From a bacterium (lineage in GTDB: Bacteria > Auribacterota > UBA3054): a DNA stretch of 64,000 bases. Position 1 is the stretch's first letter. Every line of letters starts with the position of its first letter. Location of the stretch: contig JAFYXV010000010.1 in NCBI GenBank assembly GCA_017557885.1, positions 40,808 through 104,807 of the forward strand. The letters run 5' to 3'. The notes beneath the pieces were generated by a model. It made no database searches. It was not told the origin of the DNA and saw only the letters and a list, made by a program, of their open reading frames with translations. The translations under genes were made by a program, and so were the position numbers. This document shows positions 16,661-25,425 of this stretch, piece by piece.

Positions 16661-19335
16661 GATTTGATCTGAAAATAAAAGCCAAGGGAGCGGCGCTGGT
16701 AATGACAGTGTTGCTCCTGGGCTTTTTTTCTCTCATGGCGCTGACCTTCTGCGCCATGCTCAGCCTGCATTTGGGTCAGAGCAGGAATTATCTTAGCGAT
16801 AATCTGCTGGAAAACGGCGAACAGGCGGCCCTGGCCCACGCCCTGGCCCTTTGCGACGCCGCGCCTTCCAACGAAGGGCTTTACAAAACATTCTCCTCCG
16901 GTTGGCGCGACGAGGAAGATGACAGCGAGATCGTTTATCGTTTTCGTTTTGAAGATCAGCTTAAAAGCGCGGAAGATCCCTTTGCCGGCTATCCTCCTCT
17001 GACTTCCCCCAGGGATGCTTTGGGAAGAGAAAGGGCCAATCTGGCGGTTCTGGACGCGGAGGAGGAGAATTGCGAGAGGATCCAAGGGGAGTGCGAAGAA
17101 TTTCTGAAGGAGCGGGGCGAAGAGGAGCTGGCTAATGAACTGGCCGCCACGCTTATGGACGAAGTTGACGTGGACCGCACGCGAAGAAGCGCTTCGCTTG
17201 CGGGGGAAAGCTTGAGATTCACCGGCCTGACAAAAGGGGACAACAAATTTCTTCCCTATTGGAATATCGATCGTCTGAGCGCTTTTTTCGACCTGGACAC
17301 AAAAACCCTGGAGCCCTGCCTCTGGTTCGTGGTCACAAAAACGGCCTATGAGGAAAGAGGAGGCGAGACCAATCTTTTCGTCACGCTGACGGAAACGCCC
17401 TACGGCAAGGCGGAGAAAGCCAAGTGGGAAACGTTTGCCGAGAAGGCGGGCCGCGAGCGCATAGGAAATCTCTGGCAGGACTGGGACTGGGTCGGCGAAA
17501 GCGTAAGCTTCCTTTCCTCCTGCGGCGGGAAATATATTTCCGCCAAGATACTGGAAGCCAGGAAAGACGGCTTCCTTTTGGAAGGCAAGCCTGAAGTAAC
17601 CATGGGTTCCACTGTAACGAGGAGCTGGTGCAACGAAAGGGAAGAGAGGGGCGTCCTGACTCTTAAAAAGAAAGATCTTTGGCTTCTGGAAGGCTTGCAG
17701 ACGAACTATTCCTACCGCGTCAAGCTCGGCGTTCTGAAAGGCGGCGCCGAACCGGAATTTTCCGCGGGAAGCGCACTGACCGGCGGCTATTATCGCGTCG
17801 TCAGCGGAAAATACGGCAGCCTGTCTTTTGTTGTGGACAGCAGAGGGAAATCCGCTCTGGTTATGGGAATGGAAGCGTACAGCCCCAGTTATTATCATTT
17901 TGAGAACGTTTCCTCCAACGCGCTGCACCTCTCCTCCTGGGGGATCCTCTGCGAGACTCCGGAAGGGGAAAAGATCAATATAGCTCCGAAATGGAAGGGA
18001 ACGCCGCTATTACAGCAGGGCGATACCGCCACCATTGCTTCCTGGTTCGAAGCCAACGGAAACGACGATGTGACCGGCTACGCTATTCCTTCCGCCTGGG
18101 CCGTGCCGGTCAAGGTCTCGGGCGTCAGCGCATATCAGGACAAAGAAGGCTGGAAATGGGAATTGCCGCTGAACACGGAAAGCGAGCATCCGCGCTCCGA
18201 CAGACATTTGGAATATTCTATCGCTTATTTGCCAGCTGATCAGGAAGGGAAAAGCTTGACTCCCTTCCCCATTCTTTCTCAGGAAGGAAACCGTATCACG
18301 ATTTTCGTTGGGAATCGTGATAATGCTTACAAATATCTTAGTTCTCAGACTGTCTATCTGGGGGATTTCGCCGTGGAGTCGCTCCGGAACGAAATAAACC
18401 TCGTTGACCAGTGGGGACAGAAGACGGCCCTCTTTAATCGTCTTCGTGATATCCCGAAAACGCCCGGCTACCACAGGGCGGAAGAAAATAAGGTGGAACG
18501 CAAGGACATTGCGGAGCTTCTTGAAAGGATCCATAGCGACAATATCACATTGCCTTTCGCTGAAAAAGCTGAAAATTACACCGAAACAAAATTCAGAGTC
18601 CAGCCTGTTTCCGGCAATGAGCTGGCGTTTACGGAGGGAATCTCCTTCAGGGAAGATCTGTTGAAAGGCTGCGACCTCATAACGAAAGACGGCGAAGTGT
18701 TCAGGATAACCGCCTCAATGGGAGCGACGGTCACCCTGGACAGGAACCATGGTCTTAAAGGCGGGGAAGAAGCGATCGTCGCCCCCGACGGAAAAGAGGC
18801 TTTCCTTCTTAGCGAGAGCGGCCAGGAAAGCGTTTGGACACTGAAACTCCCGCCGGAAGCCATTCTGCCCGCCGACCTCTATCTTCCCGGACACGCGCCC
18901 TTCCCCAAGAGGCCGACTCCAGTGTACAATGCCAGTATTTACAACAGGGAAAAAGACCTTTGGGAACTGCCGCTGAAAAACGCAGCGTTCCCCGAGGGCG
19001 GAGTGCTGCATCTCGGAAGGCTGGGCGAGGAGCACAGGCAGAAAGACGGAACGATCAAGCTTAAGATCAACGGATGCGGCGCGGAGGGCTACTGGCTGAG
19101 GCAGCCCTTCCTGGTTCCGGACAACCTCGTCAGGAAAAACGCCGGGGACCGCTGCGACAGCTTTATAGTCTATTACGAAGTGGAAGCCAAAAGCGGCAAA
19201 AAAGCAGAAAGTTCCCCTGCAAAAAGGCAGGGCTCCTTCCTGATCCAGCGTCGCTGGCAGCGCGGCGTAAAACACCCCCGCAGCTTCTTCGCCGCCAAAA
19301 GCTCCTATTACAAACCATTCGACAAAGCAAACTAA
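16657..19335 (+). CDS. Large PilX/GspK-like protein of unknown function
   Basis: 892 residues. The N-terminus 'AKGAALVMTVLLLGFFSLMALTF' (residues about 9-31) is like the membrane helix of PilX/GspK minor pilins, often with 'G.ALV.VL', but without the classic GFTLIE motif. The remainder is a long extracytoplasmic region with no repeat or domain I recognise. It overlaps the beta-helix PEP-CTERM gene by 4 bp (ATGA), so the two are translationally coupled. A role in type IV pilus or type II secretion-like assembly is inference from the N-terminus only. Confidence 0.65.
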   Translation: MRFDLKIKAKGAALVMTVLLLGFFSLMALTFCAMLSLHLGQSRNYLSDNLLENGEQAALAHALALCDAAPSNEGLYKTFSSGWRDEEDDSEIVYRFRFEDQLKSAEDPFAGYPPLTSPRDALGRERANLAVLDAEEENCERIQGECEEFLKERGEEELANELAATLMDEVDVDRTRRSASLAGESLRFTGLTKGDNKFLPYWNIDRLSAFFDLDTKTLEPCLWFVVTKTAYEERGGETNLFVTLTETPYGKAEKAKWETFAEKAGRERIGNLWQDWDWVGESVSFLSSCGGKYISAKILEARKDGFLLEGKPEVTMGSTVTRSWCNEREERGVLTLKKKDLWLLEGLQTNYSYRVKLGVLKGGAEPEFSAGSALTGGYYRVVSGKYGSLSFVVDSRGKSALVMGMEAYSPSYYHFENVSSNALHLSSWGILCETPEGEKINIAPKWKGTPLLQQGDTATIASWFEANGNDDVTGYAIPSAWAVPVKVSGVSAYQDKEGWKWELPLNTESEHPRSDRHLEYSIAYLPADQEGKSLTPFPILSQEGNRITIFVGNRDNAYKYLSSQTVYLGDFAVESLRNEINLVDQWGQKTALFNRLRDIPKTPGYHRAEENKVERKDIAELLERIHSDNITLPFAEKAENYTETKFRVQPVSGNELAFTEGISFREDLLKGCDLITKDGEVFRITASMGATVTLDRNHGLKGGEEAIVAPDGKEAFLLSESGQESVWTLKLPPEAILPADLYLPGHAPFPKRPTPVYNASIYNREKDLWELPLKNAAFPEGGVLHLGRLGEEHRQKDGTIKLKINGCGAEGYWLRQPFLVPDNLVRKNAGDRCDSFIVYYEVEAKSGKKAESSPAKRQGSFLIQRRWQRGVKHPRSFFAAKSSYYKPFDKAN

Positions 19336-19378
19336 AAATCGCGCTTCCCTCCTGTCGCGGGAAAAGTTCCTAAATCTT

Positions 19379-19387
19379 TGCTATAAT
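19379..19387 (+). promoter_or_regulatory. Extended -10 promoter of the nitroreductase gene
   Basis: TTTGCTATAATT, core TATAAT at 19382-19387, 43 nt before the ATG at 19431; the leader has AGGAGC near the start. Confidence 0.6.
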
Positions 19388-19430
19388 TGGATATTAATCC
19401 AGGCCAATTATTAATTTTTTAGGAGCTATT

Positions 19431-19961
19431 ATGGATAATGAAATTTTAAAAGCCTTGCGCGAACGCCGCAGCATCCGCAGTTTTAAAAAGGAACAGATCA
19501 CGGACGAAGAATTGAAGGCCGTGCTTGAGGCCGGAACATACGCGCCCACCGGCATGGGCTACCAGGACCCCTGGATCGTGGCCGTGCAGGACCCTGAGAT
19601 CATCGATCAGCTCGTCAGAATGAACGCGGCGGTAATGAACAGCAAAGGCAATCCGTATTACGACGCGCCGACAATCGTGCTCGTTTTCGGTTCGCCTCTG
19701 GAAAAATGGGGCAATTCCGTCTGCGACGGCTCCCTTGTCCTCGGCAATATGATGAACGCAGCCCACGCCATAGGCTTGGGCTCCTGCTGGATCAACAGGG
19801 AAAGGGAAATGTTCGCCACCGAGGAAGGCAAAAAGCTTATGGCGAAGCTGGGGCTTCCGGAAGGATTGATAGGCATCGGCAGCATATCCTTGGGCTACAT
19901 AGCAAAGGAAGCGGCGCCCCCCAAACCTAGGAAAGAAAACTACTACAGGATAATCAAATAG
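19431..19961 (+). CDS. Nitroreductase family flavoprotein
   Basis: 176 residues. The opening 'LKALRERRSIRSFKKEQITDEELKAVLEAGTYAPTG' is the FMN-phosphate-binding motif (R-R-S-x-R) of the nitroreductase family. 'GSCWINRE' and 'GIGSISLGY' complete the FMN site. These FMN homodimers reduce nitro compounds, quinones or flavins with NAD(P)H in the cytoplasm; the natural substrate is unknown. AGGAGC precedes the ATG. The Sel1-repeat gene follows after 12 bp and may share the promoter. Confidence 0.9.
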   Translation: MDNEILKALRERRSIRSFKKEQITDEELKAVLEAGTYAPTGMGYQDPWIVAVQDPEIIDQLVRMNAAVMNSKGNPYYDAPTIVLVFGSPLEKWGNSVCDGSLVLGNMMNAAHAIGLGSCWINREREMFATEEGKKLMAKLGLPEGLIGIGSISLGYIAKEAAPPKPRKENYYRIIK

Positions 19962-19973
19962 CGAGCGATTCTT

Positions 19974-21440
19974 ATGAAAAAAACACTTCTTGTTCTCTTC
20001 GTTTTTTCCTTTGCCCTGAAGGCGGTTTCGGGAGTTGATATTTCCGTGATCGCCGAGGCGTATTCCAAATTGGGCGTCGAGCTTAAGATCGAGCGGAAAA
20101 CAGACAAGGAATACGACAAGGATCTGAAGAAATACCTTGCCGGAGCTAAATCCGGTAACGCGGAAGAAATGTACAAGCTCGGAAGAATGATAGAAGCCGG
20201 CGAGGGCTCCATAACATCCAATATTCCCGCGGCGCTGAAATGGTACGAGAAAGCGGCGGCCAAGAAAAATCCTGCCGCTATAAACCACCTGGCTGGGATG
20301 TATATGACCGGCCAGGGAGTGCAGCTGGATATTGACAAAGGGCTGGAACTATACAAGCAAAGCGCGGCTTTGGGCAACTCTGACGCCATGTGCAATCTGG
20401 GCGTGTTGAGCGAAAAAGGAGTAGGCATAAAGGCAAACGAGAAAGCGGCCACCAACTGGTACCAGAGAGCTGCAGACAAGGGCAACGCTGTCGCGATGCT
20501 TAAACTCGGCAAGATATTCTCTAGAAGCAGTTCGGATCTCTACGACAAGAAAAAAGCCGCTCATTGGCTGGAGAAGGCGGCGGAAAAAGGCAGTTCCGTC
20601 GCTATGCATGAACTTGCGTCTTTTTATGGTGCAAACGGGATGAGCAATCACAGAAAAATCGCCAGCCTTTGCATGAAATCACTGGAGAAAGGCAATAACT
20701 CTGCTTTTGGAGATATCATGAGCTTTGCAATGGCCTACGAACAAATGGGGATCTCGGATTCTAAGATAAAGGAAATTGGAAGAAAGGTCGGTAAGAGAAC
20801 TTATATGAGCGTGATCGGCTCCCAGCTTGACGAAGATGACGAAGACATCGCCGTACAAGATGAACATGTTGACAGGCTGTTTATCAACAGCGAAGAATTC
20901 GATCTGAAAAAGGAAGATCTGCCACTGATCAGGGAGGGCGCATACCGCGACGACGAGCCGGGTATTTTTTGCCTTCTGTACGAAGACGGTGAAACAGACT
21001 ACATCAAGGCCAGGGCGTTCAAAAAGGACAGGTTATTCCAGTGGTATGAAAAGCAGGCCGAAAAAGGCGATTTCGCAGCCATGTACCAGTTGGGAAAAAC
21101 TTACAGCGGCAGGGACAGGTTTTCCGGCAACCAAAAAGAAAAGGAAGAATTTGAAAAGGGCGTTTCCATGCTGAAAAAATGTGCTGAAAGCGGAGATCCC
21201 GACGCCATGTTTGCATTGGGTGAAGCCGATTACAGCGTTTATGCCAGGGATTACAATTGGCTGAGGGGCAAGCCTAAAGATGGCGACGCCGAATACGACA
21301 AATTAAAGAAAGAATACTTGGAAATAAAAGCATCAATGTTAGGTTGGTACGAAAAAGCGGCGAAAGCTGGTAGCAAAAGAGCCAAAGAGGAATACGACTC
21401 TGTTAAAGCAAATAAGGAGCCTTGGGAGCAAGGGAACTAA
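19974..21440 (+). CDS. Secreted Sel1-repeat protein
   Basis: 488 residues, signal peptide about 1-20. At least six Sel1-like repeats are visible (helix pairs such as 'GNAEEMYKLGRMIEAGEG', 'NPAAINHLAGMYMTGQG', 'GNSDAMCNLGVLSEKGVG', 'GNAVAMLKLGKIF', 'GDFAAMYQLGKTYSG', 'GDPDAMFALGEA'). An acidic linker lies near residues 285-325. Sel1 repeats form solenoids for protein-protein contacts. Its first 50 residues are duplicated in the decayed reading frame just downstream, and its C-terminal 'EYLEIKASMLGWYEKAAKAG' is echoed in the gene at 22960. So this is one member of a local gene family. Confidence 0.85.
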   Translation: MKKTLLVLFVFSFALKAVSGVDISVIAEAYSKLGVELKIERKTDKEYDKDLKKYLAGAKSGNAEEMYKLGRMIEAGEGSITSNIPAALKWYEKAAAKKNPAAINHLAGMYMTGQGVQLDIDKGLELYKQSAALGNSDAMCNLGVLSEKGVGIKANEKAATNWYQRAADKGNAVAMLKLGKIFSRSSSDLYDKKKAAHWLEKAAEKGSSVAMHELASFYGANGMSNHRKIASLCMKSLEKGNNSAFGDIMSFAMAYEQMGISDSKIKEIGRKVGKRTYMSVIGSQLDEDDEDIAVQDEHVDRLFINSEEFDLKKEDLPLIREGAYRDDEPGIFCLLYEDGETDYIKARAFKKDRLFQWYEKQAEKGDFAAMYQLGKTYSGRDRFSGNQKEKEEFEKGVSMLKKCAESGDPDAMFALGEADYSVYARDYNWLRGKPKDGDAEYDKLKKEYLEIKASMLGWYEKAAKAGSKRAKEEYDSVKANKEPWEQGN

Positions 21441-21446
21441 GATCAC

Positions 21447-21626
21447 ATGCGTATTGTTTTGATCGCTTTGTCGTTTTTTATTGCGATAGTCGCCTATTGC
21501 GGACTGGACATGGATACGATCGCAAAAATATACGATGAACTCGGCGTAGAACTGAAAGTGGAAAGGAAAACCGTCGAGGAATATGATCAGGATCTGAAGA
21601 AGTACTAAGCCGAAGCCAAAAGTTGA
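21447..21626 (+). pseudogene. Truncated duplicate of the Sel1-repeat gene
   Basis: An ATG at 21447 opens a 53-codon frame with a signal peptide and then 'DTIAKIYDELGVELKVERK' and 'EYDQDLKKY', closely matching 'SVIAEAYSKLGVELKIERK' and 'EYDKDLKKY' of the upstream Sel1 protein. Where the parent has 'KKYLAGAKS' this copy reads KKY-stop-AEAKS-stop. A stop codon has therefore replaced the next codon and homology continues five codons past it before a second stop. The Sel1 repeats are missing. It looks like a partial tandem duplication that has decayed. Confidence 0.75.
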
Positions 21627-21654
21627 AGACGCTTGGCAATAAGGGAATCGAGGC

Positions 21655-21683
21655 TTGACTCTCAGATAAATTTCGGCTATTAT
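21655..21683 (+). promoter_or_regulatory. Sigma70-type promoter of the DUF4143 ATPase gene
   Basis: TTGACT at 21655 and TATTAT at 21678 are separated by exactly 17 bp. A small inverted repeat (GTAGT-ATC-ACTAC, 21684-21696) overlaps the predicted start of transcription and could be an operator. Confidence 0.65.
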
Positions 21684-21699
21684 GTAGTATCACTACAAA

Positions 21700-22932
21700 A
21701 TGGACGGAAAAATGTATCTTAAAAGGACCTTAGAAAAAAGCATAGCAGAATTCAGCAAGTTCTTCCCAGTGGTCATTTTAACTGGGCCAAGGCAGGTTGG
21801 GAAAACTACTCTGCTTGAAAAATGCGCCCGAGGGAAGCGCGGATATGTTTCCTTGGATACTTTGGAGTACCGGGAGCTGGCGAAATCCGACCCGGCTTTG
21901 TTTTTGCAGCGTTTTCCGGCGCCTTTAATGATAGACGAGATTCAGTATGCACCTGAATTGCTGCCTTACATCAAAGTTATAGTGGACAAAGAGAAGAAGC
22001 CCGGAATGTTTTGGCTGACTGGTTCACAGCAGTTTCATTTGATGAAGAATATTTCCGAGAGCCTGGCCGGCAGAGCCGGCATTTTGCAGCTTCAGGGATT
22101 GACCAGCGACGAAAAGGAAGGAAGGACCAAGAGTCTGCCCTTCCTGCCGTCCAGGGAATATATAAGCGCCAAAGCTTCTTTGAAGCCGAAAACTGATCTC
22201 AGAAGCATATATGAGCGTATCTGGAAAGGGTCTTATCCTAAAATGTTTCTTTCTTCTGACGCAAATTGGGAAATGTTTTACGACTCTTATCTGAAGACCT
22301 ATATTGAAAGAGATATACGGGCTCTTAGCGCGGTGGGCGATGAAATGAATTTTGTTAAATTCATGCGGGCTTTGGCGGCCAGGACCGCTCAGATGCTGAA
22401 TTGCTCGGATCTGGCGGACGATGTCGGCGTCACAACGCATACCGCCCAGTCTTGGCTCTCGGTACTGCAGACAGCCGGGCTGGTTTTTATTCTGCCGCCA
22501 TATTTCAACAATATTGGGAAACGTTTTGTCAAGACGCCGAAGATCTATTTCATGGACACTGGTCTTGCTTGTTATTTGACAGCTTGGAAGACGCCAAGTC
22601 TTCTGGAGAGCGGCGCCATGAGCGGAGCGTTCTTGGAAACATACGTAGTGTCAGAGATCGTCAAAACTTATTTGCACAATGGCAAACAGCCGAACATTTA
22701 CTATTACCGTGACAAAGACAAAAAGGAGATAGACGTTCTTTTGGAGCAGGACGGCACTTTTTATCCAGTTGAGATAAAAAAGAAATCCAATCCTGATAAA
22801 AAGGACGTAAGCGCTTTCAAACTGCTGGACAAGCTTGGGATCAAGCGGGGAGACGGCGCGGTGGTTTGTTTTTCCGAAACGCATCTGCCGATAACGGAAA
22901 ATGTGACGGCCATTCCGGTAGGGTACTTATAA
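21700..22932 (+). CDS. AAA ATPase with DUF4143 (AAA_14 type)
   Basis: 410 residues. Walker A 'TGPRQVGKTT' lies at residues 28-37 and Walker B 'PLMIDEIQYAP' near 75; 'FWLTGSQQF' is the sensor-1 region. The C-terminal DUF4143 part contains 'KEIDVLLEQDGTFYPVEIKKK', a PD-(D/E)xK-like nuclease-fold signature. Such ATPases are widespread and often hypervariable in copy number; their role is unclear. ATG 21712 is an alternative start: it is preceded by GGACGG and gives the usual family N-terminus 'MYLKR'. Lower GC than the surrounding housekeeping genes and the nearby pseudogene suggest a plastic region. Confidence 0.85.
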   Translation: MDGKMYLKRTLEKSIAEFSKFFPVVILTGPRQVGKTTLLEKCARGKRGYVSLDTLEYRELAKSDPALFLQRFPAPLMIDEIQYAPELLPYIKVIVDKEKKPGMFWLTGSQQFHLMKNISESLAGRAGILQLQGLTSDEKEGRTKSLPFLPSREYISAKASLKPKTDLRSIYERIWKGSYPKMFLSSDANWEMFYDSYLKTYIERDIRALSAVGDEMNFVKFMRALAARTAQMLNCSDLADDVGVTTHTAQSWLSVLQTAGLVFILPPYFNNIGKRFVKTPKIYFMDTGLACYLTAWKTPSLLESGAMSGAFLETYVVSEIVKTYLHNGKQPNIYYYRDKDKKEIDVLLEQDGTFYPVEIKKKSNPDKKDVSAFKLLDKLGIKRGDGAVVCFSETHLPITENVTAIPVGYL

Positions 22933-22959
22933 AAACTTTGCTTTCCATTAGGAGTTATC

Positions 22960-23688
22960 ATGAAAAAATATTTGACTATGGTTATTTTGTTCTGTTTTTG
23001 CTTTTCGCTTGTCGCGGCGGAAGGAGAGGCGGAGCAAGAAAAGGAAAAACAGCCTTCCTGGACCGCTGAGAATCTGTTTTATGGGCCAAAGATGTTGGTG
23101 TTGTCGCCTCTTCTCGCCATACCTGCCATGTTTCATTATGGATTGATTGGGCCGCTTGTCATTCCGCTCGTCGCTATAGACGGAGCAGTGCACACTGCCA
23201 CCTTTGGTGTGTTTGCTCATCCGGAGAAGAGTGCTTTAGACGATCTGCTGATTTTACGCCTCCTTCTTTCGGGGCCCTCCGTCGAAGAAGAATTTGAAAA
23301 AGGCGTTGCAAAATATCAGGAAAAAGCCGAAAAGGGAAATGCGCAATCCATAGCTTGCTTAAGCGATGTTTACTATGACTATTGTAAAGACAAGTGGTGG
23401 ACGGTGCTTGTTGAAAAACGGAGGTTATTCCTCGAACCGCAACTTGACCGGCAAAAATATGAGCAGGAAAAGCAAGAGTATTTAAAAATCAAGAGCGAAA
23501 CGTTGAAATGGCTTGACAAGGCCGTAAAAGCAGGGGAGGAAAAAGCGCTGTGCAGGGAGGATCATAAAAAGGCTGAATCTAGATATGATCTAATAAAGAA
23601 TATTGCTGATCCTTGGGACTGGAATGATGAGGAATGGGAAAAAAATCCCACATATTTTGGGAACGCGGATCCGTGGACGCCAAAATGA
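22960..23688 (+). CDS. Secreted protein related to the Sel1-family C-terminus
   Basis: 242 residues. Signal peptide about 1-20, then a hydrophobic stretch (about 45-80) rich in Pro/Ile/Leu that may cross the membrane. The second half is helical: 'EKGVAKYQEKAEKGNAQSIACLSDVY' is Sel1-like, and 'QEYLKIKSETLKWLDKAVKAG' aligns with 'KEYLEIKASMLGWYEKAAKAG' near the end of the Sel1 protein at 19974. It is probably a divergent family member. AGGAG precedes the ATG. Function unknown. Confidence 0.7.
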   Translation: MKKYLTMVILFCFCFSLVAAEGEAEQEKEKQPSWTAENLFYGPKMLVLSPLLAIPAMFHYGLIGPLVIPLVAIDGAVHTATFGVFAHPEKSALDDLLILRLLLSGPSVEEEFEKGVAKYQEKAEKGNAQSIACLSDVYYDYCKDKWWTVLVEKRRLFLEPQLDRQKYEQEKQEYLKIKSETLKWLDKAVKAGEEKALCREDHKKAESRYDLIKNIADPWDWNDEEWEKNPTYFGNADPWTPK

Positions 23689-23712
23689 GCGCCGTTCCGG
23701 GCTGTTTAAAAA

Positions 23713-23721
23713 TGGTATAAT
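23713..23721 (+). promoter_or_regulatory. Extended -10 promoter, probably leaderless mRNA
   Basis: TGGTATAAT with core at 23716-23721. Only 8 nt separate it from the ATG at 23730, so transcription should start at or next to the start codon. No Shine-Dalgarno is seen. Confidence 0.5.
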
Positions 23722-23729
23722 TGACCATT

Positions 23730-24965
23730 ATGTATGAAGTGTTTTTAGCTTTGCGCTATCTTTTGCGCTCCAAGAGTCACAGAGGATTCGTTTCCTTCTT
23801 CTCTTTGATCTCGGTCGTCTGCGTTATTATCGGCGTGGCGGCCTTGATCATCGTGCTGTCGGTGATGACCGGTTTTGAGAAAGAGATGAAGACGAAAGTC
23901 ATCAGCGTTTTCGCGCATGTGACCGTCACCGGTCCGGTGAGGTTTATCCTGCCCAACTGGGAAGAGCCAATGGAGATCGTGAAAAAGAATCCCCACGTCA
24001 AGGGCGTGGCGCCCTACATCAGGGGGCCGGTGCTTCTGTCCACGCGCGACAAGGGGCATCCTCTGGTGGTCCTGGGCATGGATCCCAGCCTGGAGGACTC
24101 GGCTTCGGAACTGCACAGCTACATTCAGGACGCCGGCGGATCTTTGACGGACAATCAGGTGATCTTGGGCGACACCTACGCCAGGAACCTGGGAGTGTCG
24201 AAAGGGGATCACGTGGTCCTGACTTCCCCGGCTTTCGTGCAGACGCCGGGCGGAAGAGTGCCGGTGCAGAAAACGCTGGAAGTGGCTGGGATCTTCCATT
24301 CCGGAAATTTCGAGTACGATTCCCAGTTCGGGCTTACGACTCTGGCGGTGGCCAACCACCTTTTCCAGATGCACGGCGCGGTGCATGCGCTGAAAGTTAG
24401 TTTGGACGACGTGGACAACGCGGGCATCGTGGCGAAAGAACTCAGCGAGGAACTTAGGGGACGCTGTTCCGTCCAGACCTGGATGGAGCAGAACGCGCAC
24501 CTTTTCGCGGCGGTGCAGCTAGAGAAGCGCGTGATGTTTTTGATCCTGCTTCTTATAAGCTTGGTGGCGGCTTTGAACATCGTTTCGACGCTGGTGATGG
24601 TGGTCCTCGGGAAGACCAAGGACATCGGCATTCTGAGGGCGCTGGGCGCCACCAGCAGGTCCGTGGGCCTTATATTCACCATCCAGGGGCTTTTCATCGC
24701 TCTGACCGGGCTTTTCCTGGGCGTGGTGGGCGGAACTTTGATCGCCTACAACGTCAATCCTATTTTGCATTTTCTGCGTCTGCATTTCGGCATCGACCTT
24801 TTCCCGGCCAACGTCTATTACCTGGACGGCATTCCCAGCCAGGTGGTGCCGGTGGACGTGGCTCTGATCGCCGGCTGCGCTTTTGTTTTATGTCTTCTCG
24901 CTTCCGTTTTCCCGGCTCTCCTGGCCGCCAGGATGAAACCGGTGCAGGCTCTCCGTTACGAATAA
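23730..24965 (+). CDS. lolC: Lipoprotein-releasing ABC transporter permease (LolC/LolE type)
   Basis: 411 residues from ATG 23730, giving the family start 'MYEVFLALRYLLRSKSH'; an in-frame TTG at 23721 lies inside the -10 box and is rejected. Topology is typical of FtsX-like permeases: one N-terminal membrane helix (about 22-45), a large periplasmic domain, then three C-terminal helices starting with 'VMFLILLLISLVAALNIVSTLVMVV'. 'KTKDIGILRALGAT' is the conserved coupling segment. It extracts lipoproteins from the inner membrane for LolA. The ATPase lolD is not adjacent. acpS follows after 1 bp. Confidence 0.88.
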   Translation: MYEVFLALRYLLRSKSHRGFVSFFSLISVVCVIIGVAALIIVLSVMTGFEKEMKTKVISVFAHVTVTGPVRFILPNWEEPMEIVKKNPHVKGVAPYIRGPVLLSTRDKGHPLVVLGMDPSLEDSASELHSYIQDAGGSLTDNQVILGDTYARNLGVSKGDHVVLTSPAFVQTPGGRVPVQKTLEVAGIFHSGNFEYDSQFGLTTLAVANHLFQMHGAVHALKVSLDDVDNAGIVAKELSEELRGRCSVQTWMEQNAHLFAAVQLEKRVMFLILLLISLVAALNIVSTLVMVVLGKTKDIGILRALGATSRSVGLIFTIQGLFIALTGLFLGVVGGTLIAYNVNPILHFLRLHFGIDLFPANVYYLDGIPSQVVPVDVALIAGCAFVLCLLASVFPALLAARMKPVQALRYE

Positions 24966-24966
24966 T

Positions 24967-25344
24967 ATGGCGATCTTCGGAATAGGCTGCGACATCGAGA
25001 AAGTGGAGCGCTTCAAAGTCTCCGAGGCGAAGATGGCCATGGCGGAAAAGATCTTCACGGAAAGCGAGCTGAAGTATTCCCTCGATTACCGCTATCCGGA
25101 GCAGCGCCTCTGCGCTCGCTTCTGCGCCAAGGAGGCCTTCTTCAAGGCGCTAGGGACCGGCGTCGCGGGGAAGATGACCTGGAGGGACGTGGAGGTCGTG
25201 AAGGAGGCTTCTGGGAAGCCGGCTATAGTTCTGCACGGCGCAACGAAAGAATATTTCGAGGGCCTTGGCCTCGGGAAAGTAAGCCTTTCTATTACGCATA
25301 CTCCCGAGACCGCCATGGCTTTCGTAGTTTTGGAAAATACATAA
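24967..25344 (+). CDS. acpS: Holo-[acyl-carrier-protein] synthase
   Basis: 125 residues, the normal AcpS length. 'GIGCDIEKVERF' carries the Mg-binding Asp (D9), and 'CARFCAKEAFFKALGTG' carries the second metal ligand Glu; 'SLSITHTPETAMAFVVL' closes the fold. It transfers phosphopantetheine from CoA to the Ser of ACP; the likely target is AcpP encoded at 50638-50901. It is translationally close to lolC (1-bp gap) and shares its promoter. Confidence 0.93.
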   Translation: MAIFGIGCDIEKVERFKVSEAKMAMAEKIFTESELKYSLDYRYPEQRLCARFCAKEAFFKALGTGVAGKMTWRDVEVVKEASGKPAIVLHGATKEYFEGLGLGKVSLSITHTPETAMAFVVLENT

Positions 25345-25365
25345 GAGTTTTTCATACACGGAATT

Positions 25366-25374
25366 TGCTATAAT
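25366..25374 (+). promoter_or_regulatory. Extended -10 promoter of kbl
   Basis: TTTGCTATAATT, core 25369-25374, 51 nt before the ATG at 25426; identical over 12 bases to the box before the nitroreductase gene. Confidence 0.6.
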
Positions 25375-25425
25375 TCTTTTTCAGAAAAAAATAAAAAATT
25401 TAACAAATAAATCAGGAGAAATTTT

